A DNA stretch of 39,765 nucleotides from Pirellulales bacterium. Lineage in GTDB: Bacteria > Planctomycetota > Planctomycetia > Pirellulales > JACPPG01. Each line of letters opens with the position of its first letter. The stretch's first letter is position 1. Below the pieces are notes generated by a model that had not been told where the DNA came from, did not search any database, and was given only the letters and a program-made list of their open reading frames with translations. The position numbers and the translations under genes were made by a program. Positions 25,303 through 34,164 of the stretch are shown here, piece after piece. The DNA lies in the NCBI GenBank assembly GCA_036490175.1, contig DASXEJ010000246.1, positions 1 through 39,765 of the forward strand, in the 5' to 3' direction.

Positions 25303-27942
25303 TTATCGGCCCGCTTGCGGATTAGCCGACGCTGGCGGTGTTTCCTTGGCGCGACGCTCGAGCGTGTCGAGAGTTTCTTTCAGCGTGTATTCCAGATACG
25401 GGTCCTGCGGATGCGCCAATGACTCGAGCGCCACTTCGGTGGCCTGCGGGTCGTGGAAGAAACTCGCCGCACGCACCGCCTCCAGCCGCACGCGCGGATG
25501 CTCGTCGCCGGCCTGCACCTTCAATAGCGCCAGCGGTTCTTCGACACGATCGCGCCAGTAGCAGAGCACACGCGTTGCGGCCGCGCGAGCACGGAAGTCT
25601 GGCGAGCGCAGTACGCGCTTCAACAAGGTGGAATCGACCATATCGTGCTGCTGATGAACCCACAGAGCTTCGAGCAAATTATGCTGATACTCCGGGCTAC
25701 TCGCGTCGAGATTCGCCACCCATTTGTCGAGTTCTGCCATGACCTGGTCGCTTTCGCGGGTGCGCAACTCGCGTCGGACGCGATACAACGTGCGATCCTC
25801 ATAAGATTTCAGCAGGTCTAATAGTGAGCCAATCGAGGCGCCGGCAATTTGCGGCGGCTTAGCCAAGGGGCGGTTCTTGTACGTGATACGCCAAATCCGT
25901 CCGTGTGTTTTGTCGCGATTCGGGTCGCGAATCGAATGTTGCATGTGGCCGATCAACGGATTGAACCAATCGACGACGTACAACGCCCCGTCAGGACCGA
26001 ACTTCAGGTCAACTGGGCGGCAGTTTAGATCCTTCGACTGCAAGAGCGGCTGCACTGGTTCGGCGAAAAAACCGGATCCTTCTTCCCGCATCTTGTAGTT
26101 CAACGTGCCGTGGAACCCGATGCAGTTGTTCAAGATGTAGTTTCCCTGCACGTCGTCGGGAAAATGGCGGCTGGCCACGATTTCGCAGCCTGAGGTCGGG
26201 CGCCACTGCATCTTGAGGAATTGCTGCATGTTGCCATGCTTGTGCGGATGATCGACCTGGCCCGAGAAGGCGGTGCCGTAGTAATTGGCTCCGCCCGAGG
26301 CGTCGGCCACGAAATTCTGCCCCCAATGATCGAACACTTGTCCCCAAGGATTGGCAAACCCGTAGGAGATGAATATATCGACCTTGGCCGTTAGCGGCTC
26401 ATAACGAAACACCGCGGCGTTGGCGACGCGTTGCGGACCGTACGGGGTTTCGATCTGCGTTTGATGGAACGTCCCTTCCATCGAATAGAGCGCCCCGTCT
26501 GGCCCCCACGTGAAGGCGTTGTTCGCATGGTGCGAGTCTGCCGAGTCGAACCCGTGCAGCACGATCTCGCGATGGTCCGCCCGATCGTCGCCGTCGGTGT
26601 CTTTCAAAAACATCAGATTCGGCTGCTGGGCCACATAGGCGCCGCCATCGCCTAGTTCCAATCCGGTGGGCAGGTACAAGTGGTCCGCAAAGACCGTCTG
26701 CTTGTCTGCTTTGCCGTCCCCATTGGTGTCTTCAAGGATGAGCAGCTTGTCATTGACGGGCGTGCCCGGCAAATACATGGGGTACGACGCCATAGTGACG
26801 ACCCACAAGCGACCGCGGCTATCGAATTCGAATTGCACGGGTTTTTGCAGGTCCGGAAAATCGATCTCCGAGGCGAACAGGTTCGCGTCATAACCGTCGG
26901 GTAGTTGAAACTGCGCACGCTCGGCCTCGGGAGTCGACAGGACAATCGGCGCCGTATAGTTGGTCTCAACTTTGACAAAATCGCCGGTGTTGCTGTCGTC
27001 GATCGTTTCCGGAACCGATTGGCCCTTTGCTATCGCCCAAATGCGGGCATCGCGATTGGCAATCATCTTACGCAATTTGGCGAACTCGGCAGGAAAGTTG
27101 ACCACGCCGAACGGTTTTTTGCGGCCACCATAGATGTAAAAGCCATTGACGGCGCGATAGTCGTACCAGAATTGGAGGTTCTTTTCGTTGACTGCGGCGC
27201 GCAGCTTTGCCAGGTCGATCTTGCTGTCCTGCGGGCGAGCACCGAACAGCGCGCCGTCGATCAGCTTGGCAACTTCGCCGTCTCCATAAGAATTCAAATG
27301 CACGCCGTTGATCGTCCACGGTTCCTTGGAGCCTTGCATCTGGCTCGAGGTCGGCGTGAATAGATCAACGAACACCACGCCATGCTGTTGGGCGAGCTTG
27401 GCCATCGCCTCGGTGTACAGCTTTAGATTTTGATTGTTTTTCAATCCGTTGGGCAATGTCCGGCGGTGCAGGTTCTCGTGGGACATGGGCGAGACGAGGA
27501 CCAGACGCGGTGGCGCCACGCCGTCGTACTTCGTCGTGGTGCTTTCCTGAATAAACTTTTCCAGGTCTTGCTGAAATTTGGGCAGACCGGCCGATCCACC
27601 GAACGATTCGTTGAAGCCAAAGCAAGCGATCAGCACGCTTGGCTTTTCGTCGGCGAGGTTGTGTCCGTGGTCCTTGAAATCTTGCGACCGCATGCGAATG
27701 GTTAATTCATCGGCCGACCATCCCAGATCCCGCACCGCCAAGTCGAGATCCGGGAAACGGCTATAGAGCAGAGTCTCGAGATTGCCGAACTGCTGCATCC
27801 GCTCGGCCAATGTATTGCCGATGATGACGATGCGATCTCCCTTGTGGAGCGCAAGCGGTGGATCAGCGATCGCGCTGTTGGAGACAACAACCAGCAACGC
27901 ACAAGCAATCGTGACACGGGAAAATTGGCGAGCTATTGTCAT
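25303..27942 (-). CDS. Exported SGNH-like + PVC-type beta-propeller dehydrogenase with HEAT tail
   Basis: 879 residues from ATG 27942, chosen because MTIARQFSRVTIACALLVVV begins a signal peptide and an AAAGGAT site lies upstream; the frame stays open to 28104. Residues 30-260 form an SGNH/GDSL-like domain (GDRIVIIGNTLAER, ACFGFNESFGG, INGVHLNSYGDGE), but the usual catalytic Ser is Asn and the DxxH is NxxH. Residues 310-720 are a glucose/sorbosone-dehydrogenase-like propeller (FEFDSRGRLWVVTMASYP, EDTNGDGKADKQTVF, HHANNAFTWGPDGALYSMEG), the TIGR02604 group. The last 140 residues are HEAT-like. It is upstream in a two-gene operon with the PVC cytochrome, its likely electron acceptor; substrate unknown. 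Confidence 0.87.
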   Translation of the reverse strand: MTIARQFSRVTIACALLVVVSNSAIADPPLALHKGDRIVIIGNTLAERMQQFGNLETLLYSRFPDLDLAVRDLGWSADELTIRMRSQDFKDHGHNLADEKPSVLIACFGFNESFGGSAGLPKFQQDLEKFIQESTTTKYDGVAPPRLVLVSPMSHENLHRRTLPNGLKNNQNLKLYTEAMAKLAQQHGVVFVDLFTPTSSQMQGSKEPWTINGVHLNSYGDGEVAKLIDGALFGARPQDSKIDLAKLRAAVNEKNLQFWYDYRAVNGFYIYGGRKKPFGVVNFPAEFAKLRKMIANRDARIWAIAKGQSVPETIDDSNTGDFVKVETNYTAPIVLSTPEAERAQFQLPDGYDANLFASEIDFPDLQKPVQFEFDSRGRLWVVTMASYPMYLPGTPVNDKLLILEDTNGDGKADKQTVFADHLYLPTGLELGDGGAYVAQQPNLMFLKDTDGDDRADHREIVLHGFDSADSHHANNAFTWGPDGALYSMEGTFHQTQIETPYGPQRVANAAVFRYEPLTAKVDIFISYGFANPWGQVFDHWGQNFVADASGGANYYGTAFSGQVDHPHKHGNMQQFLKMQWRPTSGCEIVASRHFPDDVQGNYILNNCIGFHGTLNYKMREEGSGFFAEPVQPLLQSKDLNCRPVDLKFGPDGALYVVDWFNPLIGHMQHSIRDPNRDKTHGRIWRITYKNRPLAKPPQIAGASIGSLLDLLKSYEDRTLYRVRRELRTRESDQVMAELDKWVANLDASSPEYQHNLLEALWVHQQHDMVDSTLLKRVLRSPDFRARAAATRVLCYWRDRVEEPLALLKVQAGDEHPRVRLEAVRAASFFHDPQATEVALESLAHPQDPYLEYTLKETLDTLERRAKETPPASANPQAGR

Positions 27943-28215
27943 GTGATCCTTTCTGGGCAGATTACGTGCGGCATGAACGCGGGGGGCGTGGCTTTCGGTC
28001 GCATTCCTGACCAAGCTGACCGCTGGTCTGCGAACCGGGCAAACGCCGGGAATTCTGCGGGGAGGGTTGCCCTCTATATGACCATGCGACGGACCGGCGT
28101 TCAAGTCGGCGATAACTCAATGGACTTACGGGACTTGTGATGTAACTGGCGGCACGCGAAAATCGAACCCGGCCCGTCCCGTCCGCCGGACGCCTCATCA
28201 CGCCAGGAAACTAGC

Positions 28216-29832
28216 ATGCTCGCCTTCCGATTGCTACGTGCCCCGCTGGCAATGTTCCTCGTCATGGCTCCGTGGACCGCATCGTGCGGCGCATCAGCAG
28301 CCAGTGACGCGGTCTGGACGATCTCGCAACGCTCGAGGTCGGAGAAGGTGCCGGGCAGCGGAGAATACACAATAACCGAGACACCCGTCGACTGGGACCC
28401 GCGCCAGACAGCGGTCATCGTTTGCGATATGTGGGATCGGCACTGGTGCCAGGGAGCAACGGACCGGGTTGCCGAGATGGCGCCGCGAATGAACGAGGCC
28501 CTCAAGGCGGCGCGCCGGCTAGGAATGCTGGTTATTCATTGCCCCAGCGACACGATGAAATTCTACGCGGACATGCCGCAGCGAAAGCTCGCGCAACAGG
28601 CACTGCGCGTGCCGGTGCAGTCTATGCCTGCCGGCTGGTGTCCTTTGGGGGCTCACAAAGAACCGCCGCTGCCCTTCGACAACTCTCATGATCGTTGCGA
28701 CTGCACGCCGCAATGTCCACACGGCAATCCCTGGCGCCGACAGATTGCCACGCTGGAAATTGCCGATAACGACGCGATTACTGACAGCGAAGAGGCGTAT
28801 TTCCTGATGCGCGAGCGCGGGATCAAGAATGTCGTCGTCATGGGCGTACATACAAATATGTGCGTTCTTGGGCGGCCATTCTCCATTCGCCGCATGGCCG
28901 CACTGGGGCAGAATGTGGTACTCGTTCGCGACCTGACCGACTGCATGCACGATGCGCTGTCGGCGCCCGAAGGGCTCGACCATTTCCGCGCCACGGATCT
29001 GGTCGTTGAGCATATCGAAAAACATTGGTGCCCCACGATCACGAGCCATGATCTGCTCGAAGGCACAGCATTCGTCTTTCGCGAAGACCAGCGGCCGCAC
29101 GCGGTGTTCGTGATCGGCGAGGACGAATACGAGACCTGGAACACGCTGCCGGTTTTCGCTGAGAAAGAACTTGCGCCGCGCGGCCTGCGCGTGACGATCG
29201 TGCAGGCGAATCCGCGCGACAAGAATGATTTTCCAGGCCTCGAGGCACTCCCGTCAGCCGATGCCTTGCTGGTCAGCGTGCGGAGGAGAACTCCGCAACA
29301 ACAGCAGCTGGATTTGATCCGCCGGTTCGTGGCGGCTGGCAAACCAGTGGTGGGGATCCGCACGGCCAGCCATGCATTTTCGTTGCGTGACGACAAGCCG
29401 GCTTCAGCAGGGCACGATACCTGGCCCGAGTTCGACGCCCAGGTGTTGGGGGGCCACTACACGGGCCACCATGAGAACAATGACGACGGCACGCCGCGGA
29501 CCGAGATATGGTCTCTACCGGAGGCTCGATCGAACCCCATCCTGGCCGGCTTCCCCGACCAAGAGGTGCGCGTTATCTCGTCGCTTTACAAAACGAGTCC
29601 CTTGGCGGCGTCGGCAACGCCACTGGTCATGGGCCGCGGGGCGGGAGGAAAACTTGACGAACCGGTCGCATGGACGAACAAAACGGCTTTTGGCGGCAAG
29701 GTGTTTTACGTGGCACTGGGCGGTCCGACGGACTTCGAAGTTCCCGCGTTTCGCAACTTGCTTACGAAGGGTATTTTTTGGGCGCTGGGCAAGCCAGTCC
29801 CTGAGACTCCGGTAGCGGCTCGCCAACCCTGA
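28216..29832 (+). CDS. Exported isochorismatase-like hydrolase fused to a ThuA-like domain
   Basis: 538 residues. N-terminal signal-like segment (MLAFRLLRAPLAMFLVMAPW; a TASC lipobox-like site near residue 24 is possible). Residues 60-285: isochorismatase-like cysteine hydrolase with D71 (VIVCDMWDRHW) and the nucleophile C216 (VMGVHTNMCVLGRPF), plus a Cys-rich insertion (CDCTPQCPHGNP). Residues 290-530: ThuA-like, glutamine-amidotransferase-type fold with VVGIRTASHAF and FDAQVLGGHYTGHH. ThuA-like domains act on trehalose-derived sugars or remain uncharacterised. The gene is divergent from the PVC dehydrogenase operon (273 bp between starts) and may share regulation. AGGA lies before the ATG. 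Confidence 0.85.
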   Translation: MLAFRLLRAPLAMFLVMAPWTASCGASAASDAVWTISQRSRSEKVPGSGEYTITETPVDWDPRQTAVIVCDMWDRHWCQGATDRVAEMAPRMNEALKAARRLGMLVIHCPSDTMKFYADMPQRKLAQQALRVPVQSMPAGWCPLGAHKEPPLPFDNSHDRCDCTPQCPHGNPWRRQIATLEIADNDAITDSEEAYFLMRERGIKNVVVMGVHTNMCVLGRPFSIRRMAALGQNVVLVRDLTDCMHDALSAPEGLDHFRATDLVVEHIEKHWCPTITSHDLLEGTAFVFREDQRPHAVFVIGEDEYETWNTLPVFAEKELAPRGLRVTIVQANPRDKNDFPGLEALPSADALLVSVRRRTPQQQQLDLIRRFVAAGKPVVGIRTASHAFSLRDDKPASAGHDTWPEFDAQVLGGHYTGHHENNDDGTPRTEIWSLPEARSNPILAGFPDQEVRVISSLYKTSPLAASATPLVMGRGAGGKLDEPVAWTNKTAFGGKVFYVALGGPTDFEVPAFRNLLTKGIFWALGKPVPETPVAARQP

Positions 29833-30158
29833 CGAATTAACTGTCCACACTCGACCGGGATGGCGAAAAAATCACCCTGCTGGCGAGTTTTTGATCTGGA
29901 TTGGTTGAATTTGCTAATCCGCGGTCTAGTTTCACTCGGTATCGTGTGGGCAGCTCGCGGATGGGTGGCTGGGAACGCAATATGCTCATGGTGGCGGACA
30001 CTTACGACCCGCGACAATCTGAACGCCCACTAGGGCCACGCTCTGTACAGCGGCACACGCTAAAATAGAGTGAGTGAGTAGCCCGCAAATTTCTTTTAGG
30101 GGAATTTCCATCCCACGACCTGTGGGTGCGATACACGAAATATAAGGATCTTGAAGTA
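29833..30158. other. Gap upstream of the toroid-protein gene
   Basis: About 325 bp without a gene. A TAAAAT -10-like hexamer at 30061-30066 and a small hairpin CCCAC/GTGGG at 30112-30126 lie upstream of the next start; no good -35 was found. Otherwise nothing recognised. Confidence 0.35.
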
Positions 30159-31286
30159 ATGATGCGCAACGGCAAATCGCTTTTTGTCGCCTGTTTGATC
30201 GGGGCAACCGGGATCACCGTGGGCAGTTCCGCTACGACTGCTTCTGCGGCCTCGGCCGCTATCAACCAGGACCAAGCCATTAGTAAGGCGATCGATTTTC
30301 TACGCGTGAAAGGGCAGGCCGAAGATGGCTCGTTCAGCGCGGCGGCAGGGCCGGCGGTGACGGCGCTTGTGACGAAGGCGGTGCTCGAGAGCGGCCGCAC
30401 CGCGCAAGATCCCGTGGTGGCCAAAGCACTCAAATACTTGCAGGCTTTCGTTCAGTCTGATGGCGGCATCTATCAACCGGAGTCGCGACATCGCAACTAC
30501 GAGACATGCGTGGGGCTGATGTGCTTCGGTGCGGCCAACGCTGACGGCCGCTACAACGCCCTGGTGAAGAATGCCGAAGCCTTTTTGACCAAGGGGCAAT
30601 GGGACGAATCCGAAAACGTGCAGCCCGACAACATCGCCTACGGCGGCGCAGGATACGGACAAGCTGAGCGTCCCGATCTCTCCAATACGCACTTCCTGCT
30701 CGACGCCTTGAAGGCGGCCGGCGAGGGGGAGGACGACGAGGCTTTCAAGCGTGCCCTGGTGTTTGTCTCGCGCTGTCAAAACCTGGAGAGTGAATACAAC
30801 ACCACCGAGTTTCCGGCCAAGAACCCCGATGGCGGTTTTTATTACACGCCGGCCGGCGGCGGACGCAGCATGGCGGGCAATACCGACAACGGAGGCCTGC
30901 GCAGCTATGGCTCTATGACCTATGCCGGTCTAAAGAGCATGATCTATTGCGGCGCAAATGCCGACGATCCCCGCGTGAAAGCGGCCGTGGAATGGGCTCG
31001 CAAGCACTATACGCTCGAAGATAATCCTGGCATGGGGGACGCTGGCCTTTACTATTATTACACCTTGTTCGCCAAGGCATTGGCGGCCACCAAGCAACCC
31101 ACGATTACCGATGTGGAGGGCAAATCACACGATTGGCGCAAGGAACTGGTGGCCGCTCTGTTGGAACGGCAACAACCCGACGGGTCGTGGGTCAACAAGA
31201 ATGCCCGCTGGATGGAAGGGGACCCGAACCTGGTGACGGCATACGCGCTGTTGGCTCTTTCTTACGCACGCCCGGGCGCACCGTAA
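30159..31286 (+). CDS. Exported squalene-cyclase/prenyltransferase-like toroid protein
   Basis: 375 residues with a signal peptide (MMRNGKSLFVACLIGATGIT, cleavage near ASA-A). Several alpha-toroid repeats of the squalene-hopene cyclase/prenyltransferase type follow: KAIDFLRVKGQAEDGSF, KALKYLQAFVQSDGGIY, YGSMTYAGLKSMIYCGAN and LLERQQPDGSWVNKNARW. The terpene-cyclase DxDD motif is not visible and the protein is exported, so enzymatic cyclase activity is unlikely; it may be a binding or structural alpha/alpha-barrel. The ATG at 30159 follows an AAGGA about 12 bases upstream. It converges with the VOC gene after 18 bp. Confidence 0.78.
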   Translation: MMRNGKSLFVACLIGATGITVGSSATTASAASAAINQDQAISKAIDFLRVKGQAEDGSFSAAAGPAVTALVTKAVLESGRTAQDPVVAKALKYLQAFVQSDGGIYQPESRHRNYETCVGLMCFGAANADGRYNALVKNAEAFLTKGQWDESENVQPDNIAYGGAGYGQAERPDLSNTHFLLDALKAAGEGEDDEAFKRALVFVSRCQNLESEYNTTEFPAKNPDGGFYYTPAGGGRSMAGNTDNGGLRSYGSMTYAGLKSMIYCGANADDPRVKAAVEWARKHYTLEDNPGMGDAGLYYYYTLFAKALAATKQPTITDVEGKSHDWRKELVAALLERQQPDGSWVNKNARWMEGDPNLVTAYALLALSYARPGAP

Positions 31287-31304
31287 GGGGCGTGCATCGA
31301 GCCA

Positions 31305-32213
31305 TCAGTCCTCCCACACTCCCTCGGGGATTGGTTTGGCCTCGACGATCTCGATTGTGACCTTCTCAGGGGCGAGAACTGTAAAGCTCTTCGTCTTGAT
31401 GTCGTCGTGCATCGTGATTGGCTCGACGATCTCGACGCCCGCGGCTTTCATGCGCTCGAACACCGGCTCGATGTCGCGGTAAGAGAATGCAATGTGGTCG
31501 ATCGGTCGGCCCCGCGTAGGCTGGATTTCCTTGAGCGGTTCGTCGGGCCACCAGGGAGGGGCCGGCGTAACATCGGGTTTGCCGAAAAAGATCATCGTCA
31601 CGTTGTCGCACGGGATCACGTTGATCCAGATTCCAGCCAAGGTCGACATGTTCCCCTTCGGTTTCTCGACTTTGGGACGTAAAGGCTTCAATCCCAGATT
31701 CTTGGCATACCAGCCGACCGTCTCGTTCACGTCAGTGCAAAAAAAATGGACGTGGGCAAAACGGTGGTGCCCCATGGTGTTGATCTCGATCAATTCCTTG
31801 TCCGGCCCGTTGATATACATGTAGTAGTTGTCCGAGCCAGGTAACGGCGACAACGGTGTGTGAATATCAACGCCGTGATTCTTCCACCACTCGAACTCAT
31901 TCTTGACGTCCACGCCCCCCCAGCCGATGTGCCAGATCCCGGTATTGAGTTTCGTCTCGGGGGGAGTATCCACTTTGTTCAACAATAGAAACGACCGTTC
32001 GGTGAATAGCGCATCGGCCACGCCGCGGTACTTGGTGGGCGTGGCGCCGAACACGCGACTATAAAACTTGATCGAGCTCTTGGGATCGGTCACGTTCAGG
32101 TGTACGTGATGAAATCGAGCCGGCGCACTATCCTCGGCCCCGGCGGGCACTGTTCGCGATAAAACAATTCCTGCCAGAAGAAACAGATGTAACTGTGGGC
32201 GGCAGCGAAGCAT
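31305..32213 (-). CDS. Exported two-domain VOC (glyoxalase/dioxygenase-fold) protein
   Basis: 302 residues. Signal peptide MLRCRPQLHLFLLAGIVLSR, cleaved near GAE. Two vicinal-oxygen-chelate modules: residues 33-150 (FHHVHLNVTDPKSSIKFYSR to KELIEINTMGHH) and 155-295 (FAHVHFFCTDVNETVGWYAK to KVTIEIVEAKPIPE). Candidate metal ligands are the His of HHVHL and HVHFF and the Glu of LIEIN and TIEIV. Family members include glyoxalases, extradiol dioxygenases and resistance proteins; the export signal points to a periplasmic substrate. Specific reaction unknown. Stop lies 18 bp from the converging toroid gene. Confidence 0.85.
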   Translation of the reverse strand: MLRCRPQLHLFLLAGIVLSRTVPAGAEDSAPARFHHVHLNVTDPKSSIKFYSRVFGATPTKYRGVADALFTERSFLLLNKVDTPPETKLNTGIWHIGWGGVDVKNEFEWWKNHGVDIHTPLSPLPGSDNYYMYINGPDKELIEINTMGHHRFAHVHFFCTDVNETVGWYAKNLGLKPLRPKVEKPKGNMSTLAGIWINVIPCDNVTMIFFGKPDVTPAPPWWPDEPLKEIQPTRGRPIDHIAFSYRDIEPVFERMKAAGVEIVEPITMHDDIKTKSFTVLAPEKVTIEIVEAKPIPEGVWED

Positions 32214-32499
32214 GATGGCTCTCCAATCGTGCGGGCGCGTCGATGTTGGATGTCAATCAGAGCGCAACCGCTTCGTGACGGGCCGAAGCGTGTGCCCATC
32301 TTACCCTGTGGAGTACCAGCGATGAACGGCCCGGCGAGCGCAGTCGCATTCCGGTGATGGCCTTCGAATTTCAAAAGAAGTGGGGCCGACTTGGGGCCGG
32401 ATGACAATCCCTGGGTCGCTAGGATCGAGCGCATTTTGTTGCAAACCCGTCGCCAAATTGCCAGACTGTGGACAGATACCGTTCCTGGGAGACTCACAG

Positions 32500-33903
32500 A
32501 TGCAGCGCCGAGCCCTGCCTTTTTTCATGTTGGTCGCCCTCGTCTGGGGCATTGTTTTCAGTGTTCTGCCGGGCAGAACTGGGGCAGCCGAGCAACTTTT
32601 GGCGGGCGTCGCTGCGGTCGAAATTACGCCACCTCCCGGCCTGCTGATGTGGGGTTATTCCAATCGTCCCCAGCCGGCCACAGGCAAGCTCGACCCACTC
32701 ATGGCGCGGGCCTTGGTCCTATCCTGTGGCGGCACGCGTGCCGCGGTGGTGACCTTGGATTTGGGGCGCACGCCCGAGGACCAATTACTGGCCGCGCTGC
32801 GGGCCCGCACGTTGGCCAAGTACGGTGTCGGGGACTTGCTGGTGACGGCCAGTCACACGCACGCCGCACCATCGCTGGAATCGCTCGACGACGTACCCAA
32901 CAAATACGGTCCAACGGTTATCGAGGCCATAGACAAGGCGATCGGCGAGGCCGCGGGCCACCTTGTTTCCGTGCGATTAGGCGTCGGCCGTGGAACGGTT
33001 GATATCGCGCACAATCGTCGGCATTTCCTGCCCGATGGTCGCGTGGCCATGCAATGGCGCAACATGGAGCATGAGCCGACGTCGCCCGTGGACAAGGAGT
33101 TCGTGGTCGTGCGTCTTGATCGCGAGGACGCCACACCGTTGGCAATCTTGTTGCATTACGCTTGCCATCCCGTGGTCCTGGGACCAGATAATCTGGAGTA
33201 CAGCGCAGACTTTGTGGGTGTTGCCTGCCACGATGTCGAGCAGAAGTTGGGGGCACCGTGCCTGTATCTGCAAGGAGGTTGCGGGAACATCAACCCGTAC
33301 GCTGACAAGACGCCGCTGGCTAAGGGGGGCCTGGTGGAAATGCGAAAAGCGGGCGCGGCCCTGGCGGTCGCCGCAGCACAAACGGCGCGCGAGATCAAAC
33401 CCTTGGCCCAACAGCCTGGCATGCTCAAGTTCGAGGCGCATCCGGTGCCTGTGCGCGTCCGTTGGAACATTCAAGATCCCGACGTGAAAGCAGTGCTTAG
33501 TAAAGCCTACGGTCCGCGGTTCGACCGCTACCTGGCCGGCATGCTGAAATCGGGAGAAGTACGTCCCGAACTGACGACGCTAATAATCGGTGACGCTGTG
33601 GCGTTCGTGGGGATGCCAGGTGAGATGTTCGTAGAGTTTCAAACCATCCTCAAGACGCAATCGCCGGTGCCAACGACACTATTGGTCGGTTACGCCAATG
33701 GATACCACGCCTACTTTCCCACGATTCGCGACGCGGCCGCCGGAGGTTACGGCGGCAAGACCGCCACGTACGTGGCCCCCGGCGCGGGCGAACGCCTGAC
33801 CGACGAAGGCCTGATCACACTCTACAAATTGGTCGGCAAGCTGCATGACGTGCCGCGCGCCGAAGATTTCAAATTACTCGAATACGACGACGTGAAGAAA
33901 TAG
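32500..33903 (+). CDS. Exported neutral/alkaline ceramidase-like hydrolase
   Basis: 467 residues from ATG 32500, chosen for the signal peptide MQRRALPFFMLVALVWGIVF and a GGGAG site eight bases upstream; the open frame reaches to 32380. Resembles the N-terminal domain of neutral/alkaline non-lysosomal ceramidases (AGVAAVEITPPPGLLMWGYS). Zinc-ligand-like motifs are VTASHTHAAPSLES and LLHYACHPVVLGPDN, then the characteristic LQGGCGNINPY. Family members hydrolyse ceramide, but short bacterial relatives are usually untested. It is divergent from the VOC gene, with about 290 bp between the starts. Confidence 0.85.
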   Translation: MQRRALPFFMLVALVWGIVFSVLPGRTGAAEQLLAGVAAVEITPPPGLLMWGYSNRPQPATGKLDPLMARALVLSCGGTRAAVVTLDLGRTPEDQLLAALRARTLAKYGVGDLLVTASHTHAAPSLESLDDVPNKYGPTVIEAIDKAIGEAAGHLVSVRLGVGRGTVDIAHNRRHFLPDGRVAMQWRNMEHEPTSPVDKEFVVVRLDREDATPLAILLHYACHPVVLGPDNLEYSADFVGVACHDVEQKLGAPCLYLQGGCGNINPYADKTPLAKGGLVEMRKAGAALAVAAAQTAREIKPLAQQPGMLKFEAHPVPVRVRWNIQDPDVKAVLSKAYGPRFDRYLAGMLKSGEVRPELTTLIIGDAVAFVGMPGEMFVEFQTILKTQSPVPTTLLVGYANGYHAYFPTIRDAAAGGYGGKTATYVAPGAGERLTDEGLITLYKLVGKLHDVPRAEDFKLLEYDDVKK

Positions 33904-34045
33904 TCCGCCACAATTCTTCAGGCGGCTTGCGTCCCCCCTCTGCACACACGGCGTCGATCGCCCAGATTAGTGACGATTCTACGTGCGCCACCGGCCGTAT
34001 CAGTCGGGCGAGGCAAAGAGAATTCTTCGCGATCGGAATGACGTA

Positions 34046-34067
34046 ACTATTTTTATAGTAAACGTTT
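34046..34067 (+). promoter_or_regulatory. AT-rich palindromic patch upstream of the 34.2-38.2 kb genes
   Basis: ACTAT-TTTT-ATAGT (34046-34059) is a perfect palindrome and is followed directly by AAACGTTT (34060-34067), in a locally AT-rich stretch that contrasts with its GC-rich surroundings. It lies about 100 bp before the start at 34165 and could hold a promoter or operator. No clear -35/-10 pair was assigned. Confidence 0.3.
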
Positions 34068-34164
34068 ATGTGTATATGTGCATCCAAAAGACAGTGTCGG
34101 CGTTGTATTTTATCGAAACACCCCATGCCTTGCAGATTTCCTAGTCGTCACGCCATAATCGTTC

